DNA of 64,000 bases. It comes from Bradyrhizobium sp. U87765 SZCCT0048. Its GTDB lineage: Bacteria; Pseudomonadota; Alphaproteobacteria; Rhizobiales; Xanthobacteraceae. Below the pieces are notes generated by a model. It was given only the letters and a program-made list of their open reading frames with translations. It made no database searches and was not told where the DNA came from. The translations under genes were made by a program, and so were the position numbers. Position 1 is the first letter of the stretch. Each line of letters opens with the position of its first letter. This document shows positions 20,215-29,407 of the stretch, one piece after another. Location: positions 260,001 through 324,000 of the forward strand of contig NZ_JAFCMM010000003.1 in NCBI RefSeq assembly GCF_018131225.1. Reading direction: 5' to 3'.

Positions 20215-20363
20215 ATGCTTATCATGATGCCTGCTCGCGCGGATGCCGGCCAACGGCCCTCGTCGCGGCGAACGGACCATTCGTCAGGATGTCGGGGCGG
20301 ACCACCGCTCGGAAGCAACAGCCGGCCCAAGCCGCGACACCGCATACAGGGAGAGACAGCACG

Positions 20364-20849
20364 ATGCCGCGCCTCGAAGGCAAGACCACCGTTCCCGGCA
20401 GCCATTTCCGCAAGATCATGAGCCTGCGTCCGGACATCTCGAAGAGCTGGATGGCGATGGACGAAGCCATGCGCTTCTCCGGCGTTCTGCATCCGGCATT
20501 GAAGGAAGAGGTGCGGCGCATGGTGGCGCAGCACAGCGGCTGCGCGTTCTGCGCCTCACTGGGCAAGCCGGTCGGCACCTATGATGATCCGCGCCTCGCT
20601 GCGGCCGTCGCCTATGGCCGCGCCGTCGCCGAGCGTCCGACCGGTGTCGACGACGCCATCTGGGACGAACTGCGCCGCCACTTCAACGACGAGGAAATCG
20701 TCGAGCTCACCGCATGGGTCGCCTTCATGTTCGCCAGCGAAATGATCGGCGGCATCATGAAGCTCGATCCGGCGTCGCCCGAGCTGCTGTCGATGTACAC
20801 GAAGTGGATCCAGACCGGCATCGATCGCTACGCGCCCGCCGCCGGCTAA
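20364..20849 (+). CDS. AhpD-like / carboxymuconolactone decarboxylase family protein
   Basis: 161 aa from the ATG at 20364, after GGAGAG. An all-helical AhpD/CMD-type protein with a CxxC redox pair (Cys60, Cys63 in HSGCAFCASLG) and the typical FNDEEIVELTAWVAFMFASEMIGG helix. CxxC-bearing members act as thiol peroxidase partners, while decarboxylases lack the pair, so a redox role is more likely than lactone decarboxylation. First gene of a four-gene set with a substrate-binding protein, EthD protein and SDR, behind an operator-rich region. Substrate unknown. Confidence 0.8.
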   Translation: MPRLEGKTTVPGSHFRKIMSLRPDISKSWMAMDEAMRFSGVLHPALKEEVRRMVAQHSGCAFCASLGKPVGTYDDPRLAAAVAYGRAVAERPTGVDDAIWDELRRHFNDEEIVELTAWVAFMFASEMIGGIMKLDPASPELLSMYTKWIQTGIDRYAPAAG

Positions 20850-20966
20850 CCGCCTCGCATACCCCGCCACCAGCCAGCCCGGATGCGGATACCGTCCGCT
20901 CCGGGAACGAGGCGGCGCGCGCCGTCGGAGCGCGCCCGCCATCCTGCCAAGCGATCCAGGTGCACG

Positions 20967-22157
20967 ATGCCTTCAGCACGCCTTCCCCTTCTCGCCTTCG
21001 CCGCCACGCTGTTCGCCGGCGCGGCCGCGGCACAGACCGCGGACATCAAGATCGGCTTCAACGGCGATCTCTCCGCATCGCCGTCCGCCTCGAGCGGACA
21101 AGCGGCCGTCCTCGCCATGCAGCTGGCCGCTGATGACATCAACGCCGGCGGCGGGCTGCTCGGCCGCAAGCTCGTGATCGTCGCGCGTGACGATCTGGCG
21201 CTGCCGCCGAAGTCGATCCAGAACATGAGCGACCTGATCGACAGTGAGAAAGTCGTCGCGATCCTCGGGCCGACCAATTCCGGCAATGCCATGGCCTGGA
21301 AGCAGATCCCGAATCAGAAGCGCATTCCGGTGATTGTGCCGCTGGCCTCGGGCAGCGACATTACCAGGCCGCTGAGCGAAGGCGGCGACAACTACATGTT
21401 CCGCGTGTCGATGAGCGACCGCGCCCAGGTTGGCGGCCTGCTCGCCTATGCCAAGGCGGATCCCGCCGCGAAAGGCATCGCCTATGCGGTCGAAACGACG
21501 GGCTACGGCCAGGGCGGCCTCAAGGACATGACCGAGGTCGGCGCCCTGCTCGGCCTCAAGCCGGTGATGACCGAAAAGTTCGGCGTCGCCGACACCGACA
21601 TGACCTCGCAGCTCACCAAGCTGAAAGCCGCCGGCGTCGACACGCTGGTGGTGTGGGCACAGGGCGCGCCGCTCGGCCACCTGCTGCGCAGCATGGACAA
21701 GATCGGCTATTTCCCGAAGGTCCTGAGCTCGTGGGCCGCCGACAATCCGAGCTTCATCGACACGGCAGGTCCCAGGCTCGCCGATCGGCCGATCTTCCTG
21801 CGCACCGTCGATCCCGCGCGCACGCCGCGCCAGCAGCAGCTGTTCGAGCGCCTTGGCCCCAAGCTCAATCCCGGTGCGTTCCACCTCGCGGCGCACAGCT
21901 ATGACGCGATGATGCTGCTCGCCCTCGCGATCCGCCAGGCCGGCAGCACCGACGGCGCGGCGCTGCGGACCGCGCTCGAGGATCTCAACAGCCGGCACGA
22001 TGGTTATATCAAGATCTACGATCATCCGTTCTCGCGGACGCAGCACGAGGCACTCGCCGGACCGGACTACAAATGGGCGCACTGGCAGGACGGCAAGCTC
22101 GCGACCTACAGTGACGCCGTGACGGCCGCGCTCAAGCCGTCCGACTTCAAGCAGTAA
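20967..22157 (+). CDS. ABC transporter substrate-binding protein (branched-chain amino acid type)
   Basis: 396 aa. A cleaved signal peptide (residues 1-22, FAGAAAAQ) is followed by a Peripla_BP_6 / LivK-type domain (IKIGFNGDLSASPSASSGQAAVLAMQLAADDINAGGGLLGRKL; ILGPTNSGNAMA). This family binds amino acids, urea, aromatic acids and other small organics in the periplasm. No permease or ATPase gene lies in the operon, so it must use a transporter encoded elsewhere or act as a sensor. The neighbours suggest an organic-acid or aromatic substrate (inference). Confidence 0.9.
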   Translation: MPSARLPLLAFAATLFAGAAAAQTADIKIGFNGDLSASPSASSGQAAVLAMQLAADDINAGGGLLGRKLVIVARDDLALPPKSIQNMSDLIDSEKVVAILGPTNSGNAMAWKQIPNQKRIPVIVPLASGSDITRPLSEGGDNYMFRVSMSDRAQVGGLLAYAKADPAAKGIAYAVETTGYGQGGLKDMTEVGALLGLKPVMTEKFGVADTDMTSQLTKLKAAGVDTLVVWAQGAPLGHLLRSMDKIGYFPKVLSSWAADNPSFIDTAGPRLADRPIFLRTVDPARTPRQQQLFERLGPKLNPGAFHLAAHSYDAMMLLALAIRQAGSTDGAALRTALEDLNSRHDGYIKIYDHPFSRTQHEALAGPDYKWAHWQDGKLATYSDAVTAALKPSDFKQ

Positions 22158-22176
22158 CTTTGCGAGGGGACATCTC

Positions 22177-22506
22177 ATGATCAAGCGCATTTCCATTCTC
22201 TCCCGCAAGGACGGCATCGACGACGCGACATTCGACCGCCGCTGGCTGGTCGAGCACGCCGCCATCGTACGGCGCGTGCCGGGCGTCGCCGGCTACGTGC
22301 AGAACCGCGTCGCTTCAGGCCCCGCCGGCGGCACGATCGACGGCATCGCCGAACTGTGGTTCGCGGACGCCGCGACCATGGACCGCGTGCTGGCCTCGTC
22401 CGACTGGCAGGCGGTCGTCGCCGACGCCCGCGAATTCGTTGCCGGTGTGACCTCGCTGGCGGTCGAGGAACACACCGTCGTCGCCCCCGCACAAACCCGG
22501 CATTGA
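22177..22506 (+). CDS. EthD family protein
   Basis: 109 aa, ATG after GAGGGG. A small ferredoxin-like alpha+beta barrel protein of the EthD / Dabb type: MIKRISILSRKDGIDDATFDRRWLVEHAAIVRRVPGVAGYVQN matches the family's KxxxFxxxWxxxHxxxV pattern. Members assist or carry out steps in ether and polyketide or aromatic breakdown, often as dimers. 19 bp after the substrate-binding protein and 13 bp before the SDR gene, so in one transcript. Confidence 0.85.
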   Translation: MIKRISILSRKDGIDDATFDRRWLVEHAAIVRRVPGVAGYVQNRVASGPAGGTIDGIAELWFADAATMDRVLASSDWQAVVADAREFVAGVTSLAVEEHTVVAPAQTRH

Positions 22507-22519
22507 GGAGGATCTCGCC

Positions 22520-23281
22520 ATGCATGATCTGCTGAAAGGACGCATCGCCCTCGTCACCGGCGCCGGCCAGGGCAACGGCCGCGGCCTCGCCGTCGGGCTG
22601 GCCCGCTGGGGCGCCGACGTCGTGATCACCGACGTCAACGCCGACGCGGCGGCGGAAACCGCGCGTCAGGTGCGTGAGATCGGCCGCAAGGCGTGGTCCT
22701 ATCTGTGGGACGTCTCCGACCGCGCCGCCGGCGCCGCGCTTGCCAGGCAGGTGGAGGCCGACGCCGGCGACGTCTCCATCCTGATCAACAACGCCGGGAT
22801 CATCTTCCGCGGCGACAGCGACAGCGAGGAAGCCCTCACCGCGTGGAAGCGCGTGCTCGGCGTCAACCTCGACGGTACCTACTACGCCACCATGAGCTTC
22901 CTGTCGCAGCTCAAACGGACCCGCGGCTCGGTAATCAATATCGGCTCGGTGCAGTCCTTCCTCGGGCTCGCCACCAAGGGCGCCGCCTACGCGTCGAGCA
23001 AGGGCGCGGTCCTGCTGCTGACCAAGGAACTCGCCGTCGAGCTCGCCCCGTTCGGCGTCCGCGTCAACGGTATCGCGCCCGGCATCATCCGCACTCCGAT
23101 CAACCCCTGGATCGAGAACGATCCGCAGAAGCGCGACCTGCTGCTCAAGCGCGTGCCGCTCGGGCGTGTGGGCGAGCCGGAGGAACTCGTCGGTGCCGCC
23201 GTGTTCCTCGCGGCCGACCTGCTCGGCAGCTATGTGACCGGGACGATGATTCCGGTCGACGGCGGCTTTCTGGCGATGTGA
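22520..23281 (+). CDS. SDR family oxidoreductase
   Basis: 253 aa, ATG after GAGGAGG. A classical short-chain dehydrogenase: cofactor loop TGAGQGNGRG (13-22; Asn replaces the usual Ile/Leu), NNAG (about 90), catalytic Ser in NIGSVQS, and Tyr/Lys in YASSKGA. Asp after the second strand (ITDVNADA) suggests NAD(H) preference. The C-terminal VTGTMIPVDGGFLAM is normal. Substrate unknown; it is last in the AhpD/SBP/EthD operon and likely oxidises or reduces the imported compound. Confidence 0.9.
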   Translation: MHDLLKGRIALVTGAGQGNGRGLAVGLARWGADVVITDVNADAAAETARQVREIGRKAWSYLWDVSDRAAGAALARQVEADAGDVSILINNAGIIFRGDSDSEEALTAWKRVLGVNLDGTYYATMSFLSQLKRTRGSVINIGSVQSFLGLATKGAAYASSKGAVLLLTKELAVELAPFGVRVNGIAPGIIRTPINPWIENDPQKRDLLLKRVPLGRVGEPEELVGAAVFLAADLLGSYVTGTMIPVDGGFLAM

Positions 23282-23455
23282 CGCCAGCGTCGGCAACCGG
23301 ACAAAACCGCAACCGCGGGCGCGCCATCGCCCGCGGCGCGCCCTCTGGTCACGGCCAGGTAACCACCTCAAAACCTTGACAAGATGAGCGTCCTCCAGCA
23401 GGTCTGACAGATACGCTGCGCGCCTGCGTAGCGACGTGCCTGGGATGACGTGACG

Positions 23456-23839
23456 ATGCCCCGTGTCCTGATCGCTGACGACGAAGATTCGATGCGAACC
23501 CTCGTGGCCCGGGCGGTCGCGATGGACGGACACGACACGGTGACCGCTGAGGACGGCGCCGAGGCGCTGGAGATTCTCAGCCGGGAGAACGGCGCGTTCG
23601 ACCTGCTGCTGTCAGATATCAAGATGCCGATCATGGACGGCATCGCGCTCGCCCTCACGGTCGCCCGCGACTTTCCCGACCTCACCATCCTGCTGATGAC
23701 CGGCTTCGCCGACCAGCGTGAGCGGGCTTCGGGCCTCGAGGCAATCGTCCACGACGTGGTGACGAAACCGTTCTCGGTGACGGATATCCGAGCGGCCGTC
23801 GCAAGGGCGCTGGCGTCACGCAGCGACCAGCCGACCTGA
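23456..23839 (+). CDS. Single-domain response regulator, CpdR-like
   Basis: 127 aa from the ATG at 23456 (a GTG two codons before is possible). A lone receiver domain: acidic pocket DDED (about 8-11), phospho-Asp in LLLSDIKMPIMDG, Thr in LLMTGFAD, and Lys in VVTKPFSV. No output domain. Caulobacter CpdR is such a protein and steers ClpXP to cell-cycle substrates; this one resembles the second, more distant CpdR copy of Rhizobiales. No kinase gene is adjacent. Confidence 0.85.
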   Translation: MPRVLIADDEDSMRTLVARAVAMDGHDTVTAEDGAEALEILSRENGAFDLLLSDIKMPIMDGIALALTVARDFPDLTILLMTGFADQRERASGLEAIVHDVVTKPFSVTDIRAAVARALASRSDQPT

Positions 23840-23958
23840 CAACCACGAGCGCTCGGCATCGCGAACGCATCCTGCCTGGCGTCCTGACGCTTCTTCTGCG
23901 CCCGAACCGGCGCCTGCCTCGCTCGCGGCGAATGGCAGGGAGCGTCAGACCGGCGGGG

Positions 23959-26514
23959 CTAGTAATCCTTCAGAAGCCGCTCGATGTAGTCGAGTTCGAC
24001 CTGCGGCCGCTGCGGCTCGGCAAGACGCCGCCGCAATTCCTCCAGGATGCGCCGCGCCCGCTGCACGTCGATCTCGCCAGGAATCTTCACCGAATAGTCG
24101 TCGGCCTGCTTGGCTCCGCGCAGCGGCCGTCCCAGCGGATCGCTGTCGCGCGCGCTGCCTTGCTGGCGGCCGGGACGATCACCCTGCCCCTCGCCCTGCT
24201 GGCCATCCCCCATCTGCTGCATGTCCTGGGCCAGCTGTTCGGCGCCGCGGCGCAGCGCATCGAGGGCCCGGCCCTGCGCGTCGACGGCGCCATCGGCGTT
24301 GCTGTCGCCGAGCCGGCCGTCCGCATCTCCCATCGCCGTATCGGCGTCGTCGAGCCCATTGGCGTCGTCGCCCTGGCCCGCCTGGCCTTCCTGGCCCTGT
24401 TCGCCACCCGGATTGCGCTGGCCGCGCTGCTGCGGGCCCATGCCCTGCTTGTTGAGATTGTCGAGCAGCTTCTTCAGGCGGTCGCGCAGCGCCTGCTGGT
24501 CCTGGCGCAGATCGTTCATCGCGTTCTGATCGCCCTGCTGGCCGCGCATGCGGTCGCGCCGCGAGTCCTGCCCCTGCTTGAACGTGCGGTCGCGCAACTG
24601 CTGCTGCTTGCGAATGACGTCGCCGAGTTCATTCATGGATTGCTCCATGTCGCTCTCGCCGCCCTGACCGGGCTGCGCCATCTGCAGATTTTCCAGCATC
24701 TGCTGCAACTGGTCGAGGAGCTGCCGCGCGGCATCCTTGTCGCCGGAGCGCGACAGCCGCTCCATGCGCTCGATCATCGCGTTGAGATCCTGCTGGCGCA
24801 GCATCTTGGTATTGGGATCGAGCGGGCGGGCGAGCTGCTGCGGGTTGTTCTTGAGCTGCTCGGCAAGCTGGCGCAGGTAGTTGTCGAGGGCCGCGCGCAG
24901 CTGCTCGGTGAGCTTCTTGATCTCCTCGTCGGTGGCGCCGCGGTCCAGCGCCTGCTTCAGCGCATCCTGCGCCGCACGCAGCGCCTTCTCGACATCGGAG
25001 ATGTTGCCGTCCTCGATCGTCACCGCCAGCGCCCACAGGCTCGCAACCACCTCGCGCAGATCGTTGTCGGTGCGGGCGCGGTCGAGCTGGGCCGTGACGT
25101 CGCGCAGGCCGAGATACTGGCCGAGCTCCGGCGTGAACAGCTCCGGCGCGATCAGCAGCGCATCGAGCGCCGAATACACCTGCGTGTTCCGGTTGGCATC
25201 GAGCGCCAGCATGCGACGTAGCTCGATGAGCGCCCGCGGCAACGGCTTGGCAAAGACCCGCTCCGGCAGACGCACGGTAAACGGCTCGCTGCGGCCCTCG
25301 TTACCTGCCTCGTCGCGCGCGGTAAGCGTCAGCGTCACCTCGGCGCCGGCGAAGGGATGCTCGCTGAGATCCTTGACCGTCTGGCCGACGCCGTTGCGGG
25401 TGCGGGCATTCGGCAGCACCAGCGGGAATTGCGGCGGATCGAACAGCGGCCGCGGCGCAGCTGCGGTCTCGCCGGCCGGCGCCGGCGCGTCCGGCTGCGC
25501 GGCGAACTGGGCATGGGCTTCGGTGACGCCGTAATCGTCCTCGATCTTGTAGGCGAGCAGCAGCGCACCTCGCGCCTGGCGCTCGGGGTCCTTGGCGAGC
25601 GCAATGCTCGGCGCACGGTCGGGCTGGGTCCTGAAGGTCCAGGTCGGCTGCCCCGACGGACTGCGGACATGGGCACTGCCGTCGGCGGCGATGGTGAAGC
25701 GGCGCTCGGTCGATCCTTTCGGGGCGTCCTCGGCGGGCGCCACCTCGGTGACGCCGCCGCTGATCGCGACTTCGAGCTTGCTGGCGCTGGTCCGCACGAT
25801 CAGGGTGCTGCCCGCGGGAACCGACAGTCCGGCGCCATCGGCCGCCGGTGGCGTCTCGCGGCCCGCCGTCACCGACAGAATCACCGGCGGCCGGCCGGTG
25901 TAGGCCGGCGGCGTGATCCAGGCATCGACCCGGATTTCCGGCGACGCCAACAGGCCATTCCAGTCGAACGCGGAAGCAATGCGCGCGACACGTTCGCCCC
26001 CGGCCGCGACAAAGGTCGCCGCCATCAGCACGACCACAAGGCCGCGTAACGCCCAGGGATCGTGCAGCGGCAGCCGCGGCGACGGCAGGCCGGCACGAAT
26101 GCGCTTGAGGGCCGCGAGCGTGCGTTCGCGCTGGGCCTGCCAAAGGGCCATCGCCACCGGATCGGCCGACTGCAGGGTATCGGTCAGCGCTGTGGCCGGA
26201 CGATGGGGAATGCCGGCGCCGCGATCCAGCCGGCGCAACGCGTCCTCGCGGGTCGGCCAGCGAAACCGCACCATTGGGACGAGCGAGGCGAGCAGGATGA
26301 GCGCAAACACGCCGACCCCGGTCATACGCCCGACAAACGGCAGCGCCAGCCAGAGCCCGGCCCAGGACGCGGCGAGAAACAGACCGACGACTGTCAGGAC
26401 GCGCGCCAGATGGGGCCACAACCGCTCCCATGCAATCGCCCACCGCGCCCGCTGGAGAGCCTGCGCCAGGCGGAGCCGCGCCGTATCCGGGGCATCTGGG
26501 GGCGATGGCGTCAA
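23959..26514 (-). CDS. TIGR02302 family membrane protein (DUF4175)
   Basis: 851 aa starting at a TTG (26512-26514) that follows AGGAG by six bases; no ATG is as well placed. Two membrane segments near 38-85, a third near 150-175, then a large periplasmic part (VDAWITPPAYTGRPPV, LSVPAGSTLIVRTSASKLEVAISGG) and long helices predicted to coil (about 480-640). The last 200 residues are rich in Gln, Gly, Asp and Met (many QQ, GQ, GEQG), then a conserved end (VKIPGEIDVQRARRILEELRRRLAEPQRP). Length and ending match TIGR02302, an alphaproteobacterial envelope family of unknown function. Confidence 0.88.
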   Translation of the reverse strand: MTPSPPDAPDTARLRLAQALQRARWAIAWERLWPHLARVLTVVGLFLAASWAGLWLALPFVGRMTGVGVFALILLASLVPMVRFRWPTREDALRRLDRGAGIPHRPATALTDTLQSADPVAMALWQAQRERTLAALKRIRAGLPSPRLPLHDPWALRGLVVVLMAATFVAAGGERVARIASAFDWNGLLASPEIRVDAWITPPAYTGRPPVILSVTAGRETPPAADGAGLSVPAGSTLIVRTSASKLEVAISGGVTEVAPAEDAPKGSTERRFTIAADGSAHVRSPSGQPTWTFRTQPDRAPSIALAKDPERQARGALLLAYKIEDDYGVTEAHAQFAAQPDAPAPAGETAAAPRPLFDPPQFPLVLPNARTRNGVGQTVKDLSEHPFAGAEVTLTLTARDEAGNEGRSEPFTVRLPERVFAKPLPRALIELRRMLALDANRNTQVYSALDALLIAPELFTPELGQYLGLRDVTAQLDRARTDNDLREVVASLWALAVTIEDGNISDVEKALRAAQDALKQALDRGATDEEIKKLTEQLRAALDNYLRQLAEQLKNNPQQLARPLDPNTKMLRQQDLNAMIERMERLSRSGDKDAARQLLDQLQQMLENLQMAQPGQGGESDMEQSMNELGDVIRKQQQLRDRTFKQGQDSRRDRMRGQQGDQNAMNDLRQDQQALRDRLKKLLDNLNKQGMGPQQRGQRNPGGEQGQEGQAGQGDDANGLDDADTAMGDADGRLGDSNADGAVDAQGRALDALRRGAEQLAQDMQQMGDGQQGEGQGDRPGRQQGSARDSDPLGRPLRGAKQADDYSVKIPGEIDVQRARRILEELRRRLAEPQRPQVELDYIERLLKDY

Positions 26515-26772
26515 ACCGGTCTCCTGAACAGCGACAGGTCAGCCTAGCACGGCGGCGGCAATGAGGCACGGCGGATCGCCACCTCCGCGCGGCTGCCCAC
26601 ATCAAACCGCGCGTGAGCGCGATGCCAGTTCCGTGCCAGAACGTGGCGCTTCACCGAGAAAGGCAGCCATCCGCAAACGGGGGCCAGGAACGGCCCCTGC
26701 ACGCTCACAAGAGCGTGACGAAGCGTTTTCCGCCGCGCTAAAGCTGGGGCAATTGCAAATGAGGGACGCTCC

Positions 26773-27573
26773 ATGACCGGATCGACGCACGAAATCTACG
26801 CCATCCGCTACGCCCGCCACGACGGCCGCTCGGCGGCGCAGAACTACATCGGCGGCGATGCGCACGAAGCATCGCAGGCACTCGATTTCTACGTCTGGGC
26901 GATCAAGGGCGCGCACGGCACCATCGTCGTCGACACCGGCTTCGACGCGACCATGGCTCAAAAGCGCGGACGGGCGCTGCTCAAGCCCGTGGCCGAGGGG
27001 CTCGAGGCCGCCGGCATCCGGCCCGACGACGTCACCGACGTCGTTATCAGCCACCTCCACTACGACCATGCCGGCAACTACGACCTGTTTCCGCGGGCAC
27101 GGTATCATCTGCAGGAATGCGAAATGCATTTCGCCACCGGGCGCTGCATGTGCGACGCCGGCATGCGCGTTGCTTTCGAGGCCGACGACGTCGCCGCCAT
27201 GGTGCACAAGGTGTTCCGTGATCGCGTCACATTCCATGACGGCGACGGCACGATCGCGCCGGGCATCACCTTGCATCATATCGGTGGCCACTCGAAGGGT
27301 CTGCAGAGCGTGCGCGTCGTCACCGATCGCGGCCCGGTGGTCCTTGCGTCCGACGCCAGCCATCTCTACAGCCACCTCGACCAGCGGAAGGTCTTTCCCA
27401 TCGCCTATGACGCAGAGGCCGTGGTGGCCGGCTATGACAAGCTGAAGGCACTGGCCGCGTCCGCCCGGCACATCGTTCCGGGCCACGATCCCGACGTTCT
27501 CAAGCGCTATCCGGCCGCGCGGCCGGAGCTCGAAGGCTGGGTGGCGCGGCTCGACGTCGCGCCCAAGGACTGA
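26773..27573 (+). CDS. MBL-fold hydrolase, N-acyl-homoserine-lactonase-like
   Basis: 266 aa, ATG after GAGGGA. A metallo-beta-lactamase fold with SHLHYDHAGN (HxHxDH, about 96-101), a later metal His in HHIGGHSKG, Asp in LASDASH and His in IVPGHDP. This spacing and the FYVWAIKG...VVDTGFD opening match the AttM/AiiA lactonase family. It may open acyl-homoserine-lactone rings and quench quorum signals, but family members with other lactone substrates exist and no quorum-sensing gene is near. Convergent with lysA, 10 bp apart. Confidence 0.82.
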   Translation: MTGSTHEIYAIRYARHDGRSAAQNYIGGDAHEASQALDFYVWAIKGAHGTIVVDTGFDATMAQKRGRALLKPVAEGLEAAGIRPDDVTDVVISHLHYDHAGNYDLFPRARYHLQECEMHFATGRCMCDAGMRVAFEADDVAAMVHKVFRDRVTFHDGDGTIAPGITLHHIGGHSKGLQSVRVVTDRGPVVLASDASHLYSHLDQRKVFPIAYDAEAVVAGYDKLKALAASARHIVPGHDPDVLKRYPAARPELEGWVARLDVAPKD

Positions 27574-27583
27574 AACCGAAAAA

Positions 27584-28852
27584 TCAGTCCAGCCAGGGCG
27601 CCGGGCGGTCGAGCGCGATCAGCGCATCGACCTCGATGCGCGGGCGCACCACGGCGTACTGCTCGCCCTTCACCAGAACTTCCGGCACCAGCGCGCGGGT
27701 GTTGTAGGTGCAGGCCTGCACGGCGCCGTAGGCGCCGGCGGTCATGATCGAAAGGAGATCGCCTGCCTTCGGCTCGGCCAGCTTGCGATCGAGCGCGAGA
27801 TAGTCGCCGGTCTCGCACACCGGACCGACGACATCGGCAACCATGGTCGGCGCGTCGGCGGCCGGCTGCCGCACCGGCAGAATGTCGTGATGCGCCTCAT
27901 ACAGCGTCGGGCGGATGAGGTCGTTCATCGCGGCATCGATGACGACGAAGTTCTTGGCATCGCCATGCTTCACGTAGAGCACCTGCGTCACCAGGATGCC
28001 GGCGTTGCCGACGATCAGGCGGCCGGGCTCGAACAGCAGCTCGACATCGAGATCGCGCACAGCGCGCTTGACGATATCGGCATAGGCGGCAGGCAGCGGC
28101 GGCGCGGGACGGTCGGCATGGTAGGGAATGCCCAGGCCTCCGCCGAAGTCGACGTGCGAGATGACATGGCCGTCAGCCCGCAGCGTGCGCACGAAATCCG
28201 CCAGCAGCGCGAACGCATCGGCGAGCGGCTGCAGGTCGGTGATCTGGCTGCCGATGTGCATGTCGACGCCGGCGACGCGGATGCCCGGCAGCCTGGCGGC
28301 ACGGGCATAGACCTCGCGCGCGCGGCTGATTGGAATGCCGAACTTGTTCTCGGACTTGCCGGTCGAGATCTTGGCGTGGGTCCTGGCGTCGACGTCCGGA
28401 TTGACGCGCACCGAGATCCGCGTCTCGCGGCCCAGCGAGGTCGCGATCTGCGACAGCAGCTCGAGCTCGGGCTCGGATTCGACATTGATGCAGAAGATGC
28501 CGTGGTCGAGCGCGGCGCGCAGCTCCGCTGCGGTCTTGCCGACGCCGGAGAACACGATCTTGCCGGCCGGAATCCCCGCGGCAAGCGCGCGGCGCAGCTC
28601 GCCGCCGGACACCACGTCGGCGCCGGCGCCGAGCCGCGACAGCGTGCGCAGCACCGACTGGTTGGAATTGGCCTTCATGGCGTAGCACACCGTCGCCTTC
28701 ACGTCGGCGAAGGCCTCGGCGAAGACGCGGTAGTGACGCTCCAGCGTCGCGGTGGAGTAGCAATAGAACGGCGTTCCGACGCTCGCCGCCAGCGCCGCGA
28801 GATCGACGCCTTCAGCATGAAGCACGCCGTTGCGATAATCGAAGTGATGCAT
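27584..28852 (-). CDS. lysA: Diaminopimelate decarboxylase
   Basis: 422 aa from the ATG at 28852 (MHHFDYRNGVLHAEG). In-frame starts at 28894/28897 exist but add residues unlike the family and lack a ribosome site. It removes CO2 from meso-diaminopimelate to give lysine. PLP-lysine in CYAMKANSNQSVL, HIGSQITDL, the phosphate loop GGGLGIPY, and the C-terminal CETGDYLALDRKL are all present. It lies downstream of lptM and argH on the same strand, the usual arrangement in Rhizobiales. Confidence 0.96.
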   Translation of the reverse strand: MHHFDYRNGVLHAEGVDLAALAASVGTPFYCYSTATLERHYRVFAEAFADVKATVCYAMKANSNQSVLRTLSRLGAGADVVSGGELRRALAAGIPAGKIVFSGVGKTAAELRAALDHGIFCINVESEPELELLSQIATSLGRETRISVRVNPDVDARTHAKISTGKSENKFGIPISRAREVYARAARLPGIRVAGVDMHIGSQITDLQPLADAFALLADFVRTLRADGHVISHVDFGGGLGIPYHADRPAPPLPAAYADIVKRAVRDLDVELLFEPGRLIVGNAGILVTQVLYVKHGDAKNFVVIDAAMNDLIRPTLYEAHHDILPVRQPAADAPTMVADVVGPVCETGDYLALDRKLAEPKAGDLLSIMTAGAYGAVQACTYNTRALVPEVLVKGEQYAVVRPRIEVDALIALDRPAPWLD

Positions 28853-28977
28853 GGTGCCGCTCGGGTCCCGCAATGAAAACGCGCCGGCGGCCATCAACGT
28901 GACACGGCCGGGGTGAGGTGGTCCGGCGGGACCGCTGCGGCCCGCCGCGAAGTAAGGCGAATGTCAGGACCGGGACA

Positions 28978-29241
28978 CTAGTCCAGGATCGGATCGAGGA
29001 TGAAGGGTTTCTTCTGGCCCTTGGGCACGTTGCCGACTCGCTCCGACGCCGCCGGTGAGCCGAACAGCGCGTCTCCGGCCGCGCCCGGCGTCTCCGGAGC
29101 GGCTTGCGCCGTAGGCGACGCCGCGGCGCTCGGCGGCAGATCGAGGCCGCTCTTGCGCCCGCAGGCGCCGAGCGTCAGCGCCGCAACCGCGAGCAGCACC
29201 AGCGCGACTTTCGAGGAGCTGAAGTGAGACGTACGATTCAC
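28978..29241 (-). CDS. lptM: LptM-like (YifL family) lipoprotein
   Basis: 87 aa from the GTG at 29241, eight bases after AGGGA. A signal peptide with lipobox LGAC (Cys27) is followed directly by GRKSGLDLPP, matching the short conserved LptM motif (CGxKGPLxxP). LptM in E. coli helps the LPS-transport protein LptD fold at the outer membrane; the rest of the protein is a low-complexity Ala/Pro tail. Location between argH and lysA is typical for alphaproteobacterial copies. Function by family only. Confidence 0.8.
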   Translation of the reverse strand: MNRTSHFSSSKVALVLLAVAALTLGACGRKSGLDLPPSAAASPTAQAAPETPGAAGDALFGSPAASERVGNVPKGQKKPFILDPILD

Positions 29242-29407
29242 AGTCGAATTCCCTGGTATCCCGGCCCGGAGCCCGTGAGGATCCCGGCGCCCGCTGCTGC
29301 TGCAGCGGCGCCGATTCCGGCCCCGCGCCACGCCCGGAAGGCCGCCGGACCTTACAGAGATCGCCAGGTTTTGGCGAGCCCTGCCGGTTGCGGATTTTTT
29401 TTCCCGC

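Noticed and set aside
23376..23404. TTGACA as a -35 box for the CpdR-like gene
   Set aside because: No acceptable -10 at 16-18 bases (the bases there read CAGGTC).
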